DNA of 64,000 nt, from contig NZ_FXXL01000006.1 of assembly GCF_900184685.1 (NCBI RefSeq), positions 1,349,504 through 1,413,503 of the forward strand, given 5' to 3'. The notes under the pieces were generated by a model. That model was not told the DNA's origin and searched no databases. It was given only the letters and a program-made list of their open reading frames with translations. Origin of the DNA: Butyricimonas sp. Marseille-P3923 (GTDB lineage: Bacteria > Bacteroidota > Bacteroidia > Bacteroidales > Marinifilaceae). Below, piece after piece: positions 9,732 to 18,470 of this stretch (position 1 is the first letter of the stretch; every line of letters begins with the position of its first letter). The position numbers and the translations under genes are program-made.

Positions 9732-10838
9732 ATGAAAAAAATTCTATTGATTTATGTCGGGATTTTGTGTTCTGCGCTGGTTTTCGGGCAGACAAATTTC
9801 CAGAAATTGACATTAAACGAAGCCTGTGAAAAGGCGAAAGCGGAAGGGAAAATGGTTTTTGTCGATCTTTACACGTCGTGGTGTGGACCTTGTAAAGTGA
9901 TGGCTGCCGATGTATTCCCGAACGTACAGTTGGGTGAGTTTATGAACAAGCATTTCGTGTGCGTGAAATATGACACGGGTGCGGAGGAAGATGGCAAAGT
10001 CCTCGCGCAAAAGTTCAACGTTCAGGCATACCCGACATTCCTGTTACTGAATACCGCTCAAGGGTTAGAAAATCAAATTGTCGGCGCCACGATTGACCCG
10101 TCAGAGTTTAAAAAAATGGTGGAAGAGGCCATGTCGGCTTCAATTGCCAGTTTGGGAAAACAGTACGCGGAGGGTAACCGGGATGCTTCTTTCTTGACAA
10201 ATTATTTGCAGGAATTGTTGAAAGCCCAAATGATCGCGGAAGCACAAGAAGTACGTGCGGAATTGTTCAAGGTGGTTCCGGACGCCCAAAAGTCGAATAG
10301 AGAGTATTGGTACATTTATGATAATCAGGTATTATCCCCGATTTGTTCGGAACCGATGGATTTCCTGTTTGCACATTTCGACCAATTTCGCGAGAGCATG
10401 GGAGAGGAAAAAGTGTTGGAGAGAATCTCGATGGCTTTTGAGATAAAATTGAGGGATATGATTCGCGGTCGGGAAAAGATGGATGACTTGGATAAAGTGA
10501 TAAAGCAGATGAAACCTCATCACTTTAACTCTCGGTCACGCCTTGATGTTTATGCCTCTTTGGCGCAAGCGTTGCGTGCCGCTTGGGCGGATAACAAGAA
10601 TAAAGAAAAAATAGAAAAAGTACTCGTGTTATGTGAAAAAGAATTCCCGAAAATTGATGGAGAGGATTTGGTTTGGTTTTATTTTCCCGTGACAATTTTC
10701 ATCGCGGGTTCCGGGACGGAGGAACAATACGCTCGTGTGGTGAAATTACACGAGTACACTTACGAGCATACCGGGCATCAACCTTTGCAAATCGGACTGG
10801 GAAATATGCTCAATGCTAGGAATCAAAAACAGAATTAA
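9732..10838 (+). CDS. Exported thioredoxin-domain protein
   Basis: A 368-residue protein with a signal peptide (MKKILLIYVGILCSALVFGQ) and a thioredoxin domain at about residues 22-130. The redox motif is WCGPC at 50-54 in the context DLYTSWCGPCKVMAADVF, and the cis-proline lies in AYPTFLLL. The rest, about 230 residues, is helical and not recognised. It should act in the periplasm as a disulfide reductase or related thiol enzyme. The gene is followed 18 bp later by a paralogue with the same N-terminal region, so the two form a pair downstream of the locus 1 uptake genes. Confidence 0.85.
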   Translation: MKKILLIYVGILCSALVFGQTNFQKLTLNEACEKAKAEGKMVFVDLYTSWCGPCKVMAADVFPNVQLGEFMNKHFVCVKYDTGAEEDGKVLAQKFNVQAYPTFLLLNTAQGLENQIVGATIDPSEFKKMVEEAMSASIASLGKQYAEGNRDASFLTNYLQELLKAQMIAEAQEVRAELFKVVPDAQKSNREYWYIYDNQVLSPICSEPMDFLFAHFDQFRESMGEEKVLERISMAFEIKLRDMIRGREKMDDLDKVIKQMKPHHFNSRSRLDVYASLAQALRAAWADNKNKEKIEKVLVLCEKEFPKIDGEDLVWFYFPVTIFIAGSGTEEQYARVVKLHEYTYEHTGHQPLQIGLGNMLNARNQKQN

Positions 10839-10856
10839 TATTACAAGTAAAAGAAA

Positions 10857-12941
10857 ATGAAAAAGTTATTATTGGTATTTGTGGGACTCTTGTGTTCCGT
10901 GGTTATCTTCGCTCAAACCAACTTTCAGGAATTGTCGTTAGAGAAAGCTCGCGAGCAAGCGAAGACAGAGAATAAACCCATATTTTTGGATTGTTATACT
11001 TCTTGGTGCGGTCCGTGCAAGATGATGGCGAATAATGTCTTCACGCTTGAAGCTGCCGGTGATTATTTCAACAAGAACTTTGTTTGCGTGAAAATCGATA
11101 TGGAAAAAGGTGAAGGTCCGGCTATCGGGAAACAGTACGGGGTTGACGCGTATCCTACCTTTTTGATTATTAATGCTGATGGAAAACTGATGCATAAACT
11201 TGTCGGGGCGATGTCGCTCGAGGAGTTGATTGAAAACGTCGAGTGTGGTTTAAAGGCAAGCAGCATTGCGGAGTATGAAACGCTGTATCAGTCGGGGAAG
11301 CTGGATAAAACGGAACAAATGGCATATTGGAAATTGCTCTCTATCTCCGGAGAGGTGGTGAAGGCTCAAACCGTGGGTGATGACCTTTGGGGAAAACTTT
11401 CAGAAAAGGATAAGCTAAACCCGACTTATTGGGCATTGTTACGCTCGCGGGCAACGACCATAGAGGGCGAGGAGATGAAGTTCGTTTGCGCCAATAGGGA
11501 ATATTTTGAAAAAGAAGTCGGGAAAGAAGAGGTTGGTAAGTTGATTTATAATTCGTTTATAACCGAATTGAACATGATGATTATATACCAACTACCAGCG
11601 AAAAAATATGAAAAGGTACCGGCTATTAAGGATTTGCTTAAAAATAACGATGTACCTCGTAAAGAGGCTCTTTTGAAGATGGCCGAATTGGCTGAAGCCC
11701 GGGGAAATTATGATGAAAGGGCTTATCTGGATATTCTTGATGCCAATTTGGATGTGTGGGATGATTCGGAAAAAAGAACGATATTCGAGGCGGCAAAATT
11801 ATTTATCTCGCTTGCCAATGGTAAAGAACACACGAGAATGCTGGGAGATATAGCCTTACGGGCACAAGAAGCCGTGAAAGATGAGGTGGTTAAAGAGGGA
11901 ATTATTAAAATAGGGCTCACTTCCAGAAGAATGTCGGGAAATGACGGCGTGTATTGGGAAGACTTGGCATCACTGAAAGAGGTCATGGAGCGAGCTTTGC
12001 TCGAGAGTAGGTATGTATTCTTGTATTTCCACAACGACGGTCAGACTTCAAAGCTTATCAATGAAAAACTCTTCTCTAGCAAAGAGGTGGGGGATTACTT
12101 GAACAAGTTCTTTATAAATTATAAAATACACGTTGGAGAAGGGGAGGGAGCTAGAATTGCCAGAAAATATGGTGTCATTGTTCCCAACGTGGTGGTTATG
12201 ATCGATAAATACGGGGATGTTCGTCACCGGGTGTCCAATCTCATGCAAGGTGATTTCATCGAACGGATGAGCGAAACCTTTGATGATAATAAAGCCGTGG
12301 GAGAACTTGAAACACGATATGCAATGGGTGAGCGTTCGCCCGAATTTATGGTGAAATATTTGATGGCACTGGCTAAGATATCTAGCCCGAGAACTTCGCT
12401 TGTTGCCGTGGAGCTATTCGCTTTGCTTGATGACGAGCAGAGAGTTTCTCCCGAATTTTGGATGCTGTATCACCCTCAATTTTCCATGATTAGTTCGGAT
12501 ATGAAGAATTATTTGTTTTCGAATATTCAGGAATTTCGTGAGAAATCAGGTGTCGAGAAAGTGGATGAGTTGGTCGCGTATCAAATTAATTCCGACCTAA
12601 ATCAAGTCCTTTATAACGCGAAAGCAAGAACTACTGCCGAAGATATAGATAGGACGATACAATTTATTAAACAAAATAAGTTACAGAACTCGGGTCAATT
12701 AATAGGGTTGGCAAATATTGTCAAACTGTTCAAGAACAAGGTTTGTAGCGTTAAGGAATACAAGAAAGCAAGTAAAGGCATGAAGCCGGAAGAGATTCCG
12801 TTCGCGGATTTATACGCGAATGTCCTCGCGATGGAGCCGGGGAGAACGGAAGAGTGGAATGCGTGGGGGAAAGAGATAGTTGATTCTCTTACCGACCCTA
12901 AATATATACAGTGGTATAAACAATTTCTTAACTTGAAGTAA
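10857..12941 (+). CDS. Exported protein with two thioredoxin folds, the second lacking CxxC
   Basis: A 694-residue protein. It has a signal peptide (to about residue 20), an N-terminal thioredoxin domain with WCGPC at 50-54 (CYTSWCGPCKMM) and cis-Pro in AYPTFLII, then a helical stretch. A second thioredoxin-like fold lies at about residues 365-475: the strand YVFLYFHNDGQTSK replaces the redox motif and NVVVMIDKYGDVRHRV is the cis-Pro side strand with Val in place of the usual Pro-Thr context. A second helical stretch closes the protein. The layout reads as an internal duplication of the 368-residue neighbour, with loss of redox residues in the second half. Confidence 0.83.
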   Translation: MKKLLLVFVGLLCSVVIFAQTNFQELSLEKAREQAKTENKPIFLDCYTSWCGPCKMMANNVFTLEAAGDYFNKNFVCVKIDMEKGEGPAIGKQYGVDAYPTFLIINADGKLMHKLVGAMSLEELIENVECGLKASSIAEYETLYQSGKLDKTEQMAYWKLLSISGEVVKAQTVGDDLWGKLSEKDKLNPTYWALLRSRATTIEGEEMKFVCANREYFEKEVGKEEVGKLIYNSFITELNMMIIYQLPAKKYEKVPAIKDLLKNNDVPRKEALLKMAELAEARGNYDERAYLDILDANLDVWDDSEKRTIFEAAKLFISLANGKEHTRMLGDIALRAQEAVKDEVVKEGIIKIGLTSRRMSGNDGVYWEDLASLKEVMERALLESRYVFLYFHNDGQTSKLINEKLFSSKEVGDYLNKFFINYKIHVGEGEGARIARKYGVIVPNVVVMIDKYGDVRHRVSNLMQGDFIERMSETFDDNKAVGELETRYAMGERSPEFMVKYLMALAKISSPRTSLVAVELFALLDDEQRVSPEFWMLYHPQFSMISSDMKNYLFSNIQEFREKSGVEKVDELVAYQINSDLNQVLYNAKARTTAEDIDRTIQFIKQNKLQNSGQLIGLANIVKLFKNKVCSVKEYKKASKGMKPEEIPFADLYANVLAMEPGRTEEWNAWGKEIVDSLTDPKYIQWYKQFLNLK

Positions 12942-12971
12942 AGTATATTTTTTACTTGGTTTGGAATTTTG

Positions 12972-13024
12972 AACAGCCTTTTGAAAGTTGAATAATGAAC
13001 TTTCAAAGGGCTGTTTAAGTTTAA
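12972..13024 (+). terminator. Intrinsic terminator ending locus 1
   Basis: Arms of 18 bp (12972-12989 and 12998-13015) pair with a single wobble around an 8-nt loop, followed by a weak T-rich tail (AAGTTTAAAA). It lies 30 bp after the double-thioredoxin gene. Confidence 0.75.
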
Positions 13025-13110
13025 AATGGAGTCGATTTTCTTCCCCGTTTCTGGTAAAATAAGTTAAATAATATGTATATAAATTGTATGTTATTTATAG
13101 TTGATTTGTA

Positions 13111-13154
13111 TCATCTCCCATTCAACTCCCATTCATATCCTATTCAAAGTCTAT
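13111..13154 (-). repeat. 11-bp tandem repeat element, copy 1 (four units)
   Basis: On the minus strand the 44 bp read as four 11-bp units: ATAGACTTTGA, ATAGGATATGA, ATGGGAGTTGA, ATGGGAGATGA. The upstream flank (to about 13178, minus-strand ACTATTTCTTTACCTTTA) is also shared with the copy at 46001-46044. It sits inside a 427-bp gene-free stretch (12942-13368) where, besides the terminator, I see only AT-rich sequence and no further gene. Confidence 0.75.
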
Positions 13155-13368
13155 TTTAAAGGTAAAGAAATAGTAATTTAATTGAATTTGAATGAAACTT
13201 AATACCATGAAAATATATAGTATATTCATGATTGATTCAGGAGGGATATTTGAATATGCTAGAAACCCACCTTTTATTTTTTTTGCTTTGATGATAATTG
13301 TGTTGCGAGTGTAATTTCATTATTTTTAGGGCGAAAATTTCTCTTCAATCCCAAGGGGTAGAGGGGAG

Positions 13369-14634
13369 ATGAGTTGTGTTTTGTATTATTTAATGATTTT
13401 GATGATGATGAGAATTGTTTGTGTTTTGTTTTTTGTAAGCGTGTGGTTATCACCGTCCTGTGTATCCGCGCAAGTGAAAGCCGTGAAAACATGGGTGGCA
13501 AAAAAAGCGGAGGAACGAAAACCGTTGAATAAATTTGCTTTTTACGAGAAGGCGTTGAATAAGGAGGAGGCAAGGGAAATCGCGACTTTGTTGTTTGACG
13601 AGAAGCTGAAAGAGGTGAAGAAGAAAAACGAGCGGATGTGGGGAGGGAAATGTTTTAGTCGGGAGGGGTTGCGGATGCCTTTTGATTATAAGGTGTTCGG
13701 GGAGAAACCGGCAGACGGGAGGAGTCTTTATATTTCCATGCATGGCGGGGGAAGTGCACCGGAGGCTGTGAATACGCAACAATGGAAAAATCAGATTCTG
13801 TTGTACCAGCCGAAGGAGGGCGTGTACGTTGCACCCCGGGCGCCTTGGGATGATTGGAATATGTGGTTTAAGCCGGGGTTGGACGAGTTTTTCGACGAGT
13901 TGATCCGGACGGCGGTCGTGATGATGGACGTGAACCCGGATAAGGTGTATCTGTTGGGTTATTCGGCGGGGGGTGACGGCGTGTGGCGTATGGCTCCCCG
14001 TATGGCGGATCGTTGGGCTGCAGCTTCTATGATGGCGGGGCATCCCGGTGAGGCTTCTCAGGTTAATTTGCGTAACGTTCCTTTCATGATTTGGATGGGG
14101 GAACGGGATGCGGCTTATAACCGGAATACTTTAGCTGTCGAGAAAGGAGTGGTGATGGATTCTTTGCACGCTTCCGACCCGGAAGGGTATATTCACGAAA
14201 CGCGTATCGTGAAGGGGAAAGGGCATTGGATGGATCGGGAAGATCGTGCGGCAATTCCTTGGATGGCGAAATATCAACGAGAGCCAAACCCGACAAAGGT
14301 TGTGTGGAGACAGGAAGAGGTGGTGATGCCTTCTTTATATTGGTTGCGTGTTGATACGGATGAGGCGAAACACGGCATGGAGGTCGTCGTGGAACGGAAC
14401 GGGAACACGTTTACGATTCTGAAAAATGATTACAAGCGATTGATAATTCGGTTGAATGATGAAATGATTGATTTCGAGCAGCCCGTGGAGATATTTTACC
14501 AAGGGAATAAACTTTTTAGCGGGAAAGTGAAGCGGACGTTGAAGAATATAGCTGAATCGATAGACGAGAGGGTGGATAGGCGTTTGATTTTTAGTGGGAA
14601 ATTGACGGTTGTTGATAACGGGAAGGTTGAGTGA
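13369..14634 (+). CDS. Exported alpha/beta-hydrolase (esterase or peptidase type)
   Basis: A 421-residue protein with an N-terminal signal peptide ending near PSCVSAQ. The nucleophile elbow is GYSAGG with Ser at about residue 199, and the likely catalytic His is in GHWMDRED at about 286. The oxyanion strand is SLYISMHGGG at about 120-129. This resembles the PHB-depolymerase/prolyl-oligopeptidase-like group. A C-terminal extension of about 120 residues is unassigned. Substrate is not determinable from sequence. The gene is flanked by terminators on both sides and is probably monocistronic. Several Met codons near the start make the exact start uncertain by up to 15 residues. Confidence 0.8.
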   Translation: MSCVLYYLMILMMMRIVCVLFFVSVWLSPSCVSAQVKAVKTWVAKKAEERKPLNKFAFYEKALNKEEAREIATLLFDEKLKEVKKKNERMWGGKCFSREGLRMPFDYKVFGEKPADGRSLYISMHGGGSAPEAVNTQQWKNQILLYQPKEGVYVAPRAPWDDWNMWFKPGLDEFFDELIRTAVVMMDVNPDKVYLLGYSAGGDGVWRMAPRMADRWAAASMMAGHPGEASQVNLRNVPFMIWMGERDAAYNRNTLAVEKGVVMDSLHASDPEGYIHETRIVKGKGHWMDREDRAAIPWMAKYQREPNPTKVVWRQEEVVMPSLYWLRVDTDEAKHGMEVVVERNGNTFTILKNDYKRLIIRLNDEMIDFEQPVEIFYQGNKLFSGKVKRTLKNIAESIDERVDRRLIFSGKLTVVDNGKVE

Positions 14635-14656
14635 ATGCTCTTTTTGATCTTTGATA

Positions 14657-14693
14657 AAATCGCTCGCCATGGTAATTGGCGGGCGATTTTTTT
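14657..14693 (+). terminator. Intrinsic terminator after the hydrolase gene
   Basis: A 13-bp stem with one wobble (AAATCGCTCGCCA with TGGCGGGCGATTT) and a 7-nt loop runs into seven T residues. Confidence 0.9.
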
Positions 14694-14774
14694 CGGTTAT
14701 GGAAATGTTAAAATGGAGCGTTTTAAATGTAGGTTGAGGGTTGAAGAATTAACAAAGAATTAATGTAGAATCAT

Positions 14775-14805
14775 TTTGAATAGTGAAATCAGGGGTGTAA
14801 TTTTG
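14775..14805 (+). promoter_or_regulatory. Bacteroidetes-type promoter for the TldD-like gene
   Basis: TTTG at 14775-14778 and TAATTTTG at 14798-14805 are separated by 19 nt, a full match to the known -33/-7 consensus. Transcription should begin near 14812, about 55 nt before the start codon. Confidence 0.7.
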
Positions 14806-14867
14806 TTGGTATAATTAGTGCGTGTTCTTCAGAGAACTTTAAAGAAAAATGATTAAAACATTTAGAA

Positions 14868-16568
14868 ATGAAAAAATTAGGATTGATTTTTGTTAGTTGC
14901 GTCCTCTCGCTGTTTGCCGTCCAAAAGACGTATGCGCAGGCTCAGGACAAGTTATTGCAACTATTGAAGGAAGAGTTGGCAGCCGATATGAAAGAGCTGC
15001 AGAAGCAGGAGAATCCTCCTTACCACATGAATTTTCGGGTAATGGATGATCGTACCGTGAATATCTCGAGTGCTTTCGGGGCGACAATGCGGGCACAGGA
15101 GCAACATGTACGTTCTTTGGTGCCGCAGATTCGGGTGGGAGATACGATTCTGGATAACTTTAAATATAACGCCATGGGGGCTCAGCCTGACCGGAACGGG
15201 AATTACCGGATGGCTTATATCGGGTTGGATGACGAGAACGGGATTGATGCAACGCGTCAGGCAATTTGGTACGAGGTGATGCAACGTTATAATTTTGCCA
15301 CGGAAGCTTACGAGCAGGCAAAGACGCAGAGTAAGGTAAGCGTTGCCGACGAGGATAAAGCTCCTTCTTTCTCTGCAGCCCCGGTAGAGAAATATTACGA
15401 GGCCCCGATTCCTGCCGAGAAGCAGGCTATCGATATTCCCGCGTGGGAAAAGAAACTGAACGAGGTTTCCGCCGTGTTCAAGAGTGAACCTTTATTACAG
15501 AGCGGGGAAACAAGCCTGACCTTCCGGGTATTGCGTACCTATTTCGTGAATACCGAGGGCACGGAAGTGGTGCAGAACCGCACGTATGCCCGTGTCATGA
15601 TGAGTGCTTCGATGAAAGCGGATGACGGGATGGAATTGCCTTTGAATATGTCTTATTTTGCTTACGAGTTGAAAGACCTTCCTGATGCAAGCATCATGAT
15701 TGCCGATGCGAAAAAAATGATTGAGCGTTTGAAAGTATTGCGTGTTGCCCCGGTCGTTGATCCTTACACGGGTCCTGCATTGTTGTCGGGTCCTGCAAGC
15801 GGTGTCTTCTTCCATGAAATTTTCGGTCACCGTATCGAGGGACATCGTTTGAAATCGGGAGGACAGACCTTCAAGAAAATGGTAGGTGAATACGTGTTGC
15901 CGAAAGAATTCCAAGTATATTGCGATCCGACTTTACGCAGTTATGCAGGGGAGGAATTGAACGGGTTCTACCTGTATGATGATCAAGGTGCAAAAGCACG
16001 TCGTGTAGATGTAGTGAAAGATGGTATATTAAGGGAATTCCTAATGAGTCGTGTGCCTTTGGACGGATTCCCTCGCACGAACGGACACGCTCGTACTTCC
16101 GGAGGTGGTGATCCTGTTTCCCGTCAGTCTAACTTGGTGGTGGAAACGACAGCCCCGAAAACGGAGGCGGAATTACGTCAGATGTTGCTGGAAGAAGCTA
16201 AAAAGCAAGGAAAAGAATACGGTTATTATTTCAAAGAAGTAACGAGCGGTTTCACGTTGACCGGTGAAGGCGGTAGCTTGAACTCCTTTAACGTGACCCC
16301 GTTGGAAGTGTATCGGATATATGTTGACGGTCGTCCGGACGAATTGGTTCGCGGAGTGGATTTGATCGGAACCCCGTTATCCATGTTCTCCAATATCGTG
16401 TGCGGTGGTGATACCCCAAGCGTGTTCACGGGCGAGTGTGGTGCTGAATCCGGTTGGGTGCCTGTTACGGCTAGTTCCCCGATGATTCTGGTAAATAAGA
16501 TTGAAACGCAGCGTCGTCAGAAATCAATGGATTTACCTCCTATTTTACCGGCACCGGCGAACAATTGA
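14868..16568 (+). CDS. Exported TldD-like metalloprotease
   Basis: A 566-residue protein of the TldD/PmbA family. The metal site HEIFGH (HExxxH, residues 316-321) lies in FFHEIFGHRIEGHRLK, and the Gly-rich C-terminal part (about 460-545) holds further conserved segments such as NIVCGGDTPSVFTGECG. Unlike cytoplasmic TldD it starts with a clear signal peptide (MKKLGLIFVSCVLSLFAVQ, cleavage after TYAQ), so it should act in the periplasm. Family knowledge: TldD with TldE forms a protease that degrades unfolded or modified peptides. The TldE-like partner follows 124 bp downstream. Confidence 0.88.
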   Translation: MKKLGLIFVSCVLSLFAVQKTYAQAQDKLLQLLKEELAADMKELQKQENPPYHMNFRVMDDRTVNISSAFGATMRAQEQHVRSLVPQIRVGDTILDNFKYNAMGAQPDRNGNYRMAYIGLDDENGIDATRQAIWYEVMQRYNFATEAYEQAKTQSKVSVADEDKAPSFSAAPVEKYYEAPIPAEKQAIDIPAWEKKLNEVSAVFKSEPLLQSGETSLTFRVLRTYFVNTEGTEVVQNRTYARVMMSASMKADDGMELPLNMSYFAYELKDLPDASIMIADAKKMIERLKVLRVAPVVDPYTGPALLSGPASGVFFHEIFGHRIEGHRLKSGGQTFKKMVGEYVLPKEFQVYCDPTLRSYAGEELNGFYLYDDQGAKARRVDVVKDGILREFLMSRVPLDGFPRTNGHARTSGGGDPVSRQSNLVVETTAPKTEAELRQMLLEEAKKQGKEYGYYFKEVTSGFTLTGEGGSLNSFNVTPLEVYRIYVDGRPDELVRGVDLIGTPLSMFSNIVCGGDTPSVFTGECGAESGWVPVTASSPMILVNKIETQRRQKSMDLPPILPAPANN

Positions 16569-16569
16569 T

Positions 16570-16690
16570 TGATTTCAGATTTATGAATTATGATTTACGA
16601 GTGAAATTATGTCGGTGAATAAGTTGAATCATAAATCTAAAATCATAAATCAAAAATTAATAGGATCGTAAATTTAAAATCTAAAATTGA
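16570..16690. repeat. AT-rich dispersed inverted repeat (GATTTATGATTT type)
   Basis: GATTTATGAATTATGATT at the left faces AATCATAAATCTAAAATC at the right, giving imperfect inverted arms. Related sequences lie at 49785-49858 and 53759-53830, all between genes. It fills the whole gap between the TldD-like and TldE-like genes. Confidence 0.65.
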
Positions 16691-16691
16691 A

Positions 16692-18344
16692 ATGAAATAT
16701 ATATTATCAATATTATTGTTTTTCCTGCTTGTGGCGCCGCTTGCCGCCCAGAATGATCAAGATCAGGTGATCTTTAAAGCTATGCAGGATGAGATGCAAC
16801 GCAACAAGGAACAGTTGATGTTGCCGGGGATGCAACCTCCTTACTATATTTCTTATACCTTGGGACGTTCTCGTCAATTTCAGGTGAGAGCCTCGTTAGG
16901 CGGTATCGTTAATTTCACGGAAACGCCGTGGTCTTCCCGCGGGGCGGTACAAATGTTTTTAGGTAATGATGATAATAATAACGATTTCGCGTATAGCTGT
17001 GTTGCGGCTCAGTTGCCGATGCCGGCAGAGCCCGATTATGCCGGCATGCGCAGGAATTATTGGATGGGGTCGGATATGATGTACAAGTGGTCGTTACAGG
17101 CTGCCAACATGAAAGAATCTTACTTGAAGGCGAACCCGAGAACGCCCGAAGAGGTGAATTTGAAAGATCGCCAGAAAGTGGAGCCTGTCACGAAAATCGA
17201 GGAAGCTAAAAATGCTTACACGATAGATCGTGCCGCGTTGGAGAAGACGGCAAACGAATTATCTGCCATCTTCAAGGATTACAAGGATATATACAATTCA
17301 TCGGTAAATATCAGCGGTGCGGATATTGAGATTTATAAAATGACGACCGATGGTGTTGTGTTGAAACAACCGATGAGATATACCAACTTGTATGCCACGG
17401 CTTACGTGGTGACCGAGGATGGTGTACGTATCGATGATACTTATTCCGTGATTGTAGACCGTCCGGAAGATTTACCTTCGCTTGATGAGTTGAAAAAAGG
17501 CGTGAAAGCGTTTGCCGATAATTTGATCAAGTTGAAGAATGCCCCGGTTATCACGGAGTATTACGGTGGTCCGGTTTTATTTGAAGGAGGAGCGAGTTCT
17601 TCTGTTTTGACCTCTAATTTATTGAGGAGAGGTGCTCTTTACGCTTATCGTAAACCTGCTTCTGACCGTATGCAACCGATCAAGACTTTGGATGATCGTC
17701 TGGATATGAAGATCATCGATACCCGTCTGACGGTGAAGAATTATTCTTCTTTGGAAAAATACAATGGTGTCACTTTATTGGGAGCTTATGATATTGACGC
17801 CGACGGTATCGTGCCGCCCAAGGAAATCACCTTGGTGGAGAACGGTATTTTCAAGGCGATGTTGAACGGAACCGTTCCGACATTACATGCGCCCCAATCG
17901 ACAGGTAGTTCCCGGTTCACGCTTTCTTCTATGGATGGAACCTATACATTGGCTCCCGGTACAATTCATATTAAAGCCGACAAGGGTACTAAGCCGGAAA
18001 AGATGAAAGCCGCTTTGATCAAGGCAGCCAAGGAGGAAGGTTTGAAATACGCTTATATCGTGCGCGGCTTGGCAGGAAAGGCTTCCCGCATCTACCGGGT
18101 GGATTTGAAAGACGGAAGCGAAACGCAAGTACGTTTCGGTGATGTTTCCGGATTCACGTTACCCAACTTGAAACGTATGTTGAATATTTCCAACAAGGAG
18201 AATGTAAGCAATTATCTTTCTAACGGAGAGGTGTTGTCTTCAATTATTTATCCTTCTTCTATTCTGGTGGAAAATATAGAAATCAACAAGTCTGACGTGA
18301 AGAAAGACAAAGAACAGGTATTGACTTTCCCGTTGCAGAAATAG
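16692..18344 (+). CDS. Exported TldE/PmbA-like partner protein
   Basis: A 550-residue TldD/PmbA-family protein with a signal peptide (MKYILSILLFFLLVAPLAAQ). At the place of HExxxH it has GGPVLFEGGASSSVL, so it has no metal site and fits the non-catalytic TldE role in a TldD/E heterodimer. The C-terminal segments (RVDLKDGSETQVRFGDVSG) match the family. It lies directly after the catalytic homologue and before a terminator, so the pair is one transcription unit. Confidence 0.87.
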   Translation: MKYILSILLFFLLVAPLAAQNDQDQVIFKAMQDEMQRNKEQLMLPGMQPPYYISYTLGRSRQFQVRASLGGIVNFTETPWSSRGAVQMFLGNDDNNNDFAYSCVAAQLPMPAEPDYAGMRRNYWMGSDMMYKWSLQAANMKESYLKANPRTPEEVNLKDRQKVEPVTKIEEAKNAYTIDRAALEKTANELSAIFKDYKDIYNSSVNISGADIEIYKMTTDGVVLKQPMRYTNLYATAYVVTEDGVRIDDTYSVIVDRPEDLPSLDELKKGVKAFADNLIKLKNAPVITEYYGGPVLFEGGASSSVLTSNLLRRGALYAYRKPASDRMQPIKTLDDRLDMKIIDTRLTVKNYSSLEKYNGVTLLGAYDIDADGIVPPKEITLVENGIFKAMLNGTVPTLHAPQSTGSSRFTLSSMDGTYTLAPGTIHIKADKGTKPEKMKAALIKAAKEEGLKYAYIVRGLAGKASRIYRVDLKDGSETQVRFGDVSGFTLPNLKRMLNISNKENVSNYLSNGEVLSSIIYPSSILVENIEINKSDVKKDKEQVLTFPLQK

Positions 18345-18369
18345 TCATTATAGAAAATAGAACACAGGG

Positions 18370-18406
18370 AACTTGGCTCGCTTTTACGGTGAGCCAAGTT
18401 TTTTTA
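18370..18406 (+). terminator. Intrinsic terminator after the TldE-like gene
   Basis: A perfect 10-bp stem (AACTTGGCTC with GAGCCAAGTT) and an 11-nt loop followed by a run of T. Confidence 0.92.
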
Positions 18407-18412
18407 TGATAC

Positions 18413-18457
18413 TTGTGATTATTTGATTTGCAATTATTATATTTGCAATAATTGCAA
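18413..18457 (+). promoter_or_regulatory. Palindrome over a -7 element, upstream of the AAA ATPase gene
   Basis: TTGCAATTATT (18428-18438) and AATAATTGCAA (18447-18457) are perfect inverted 11-bp arms with 8 bp between. The -7 box TATATTTG (18438-18445) fills the gap, and a TTG lies 22 nt before it at 18413. A dimeric repressor bound here would block the promoter. The start codon is 13 bp after the right arm. Confidence 0.6.
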
Positions 18458-18470
18458 TTTAAATAATCTG

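Noticed and set aside
13111..13154. CRISPR-like array
   Set aside because: Units are 11 bp and contiguous with no spacers, and no cas genes are in the window.
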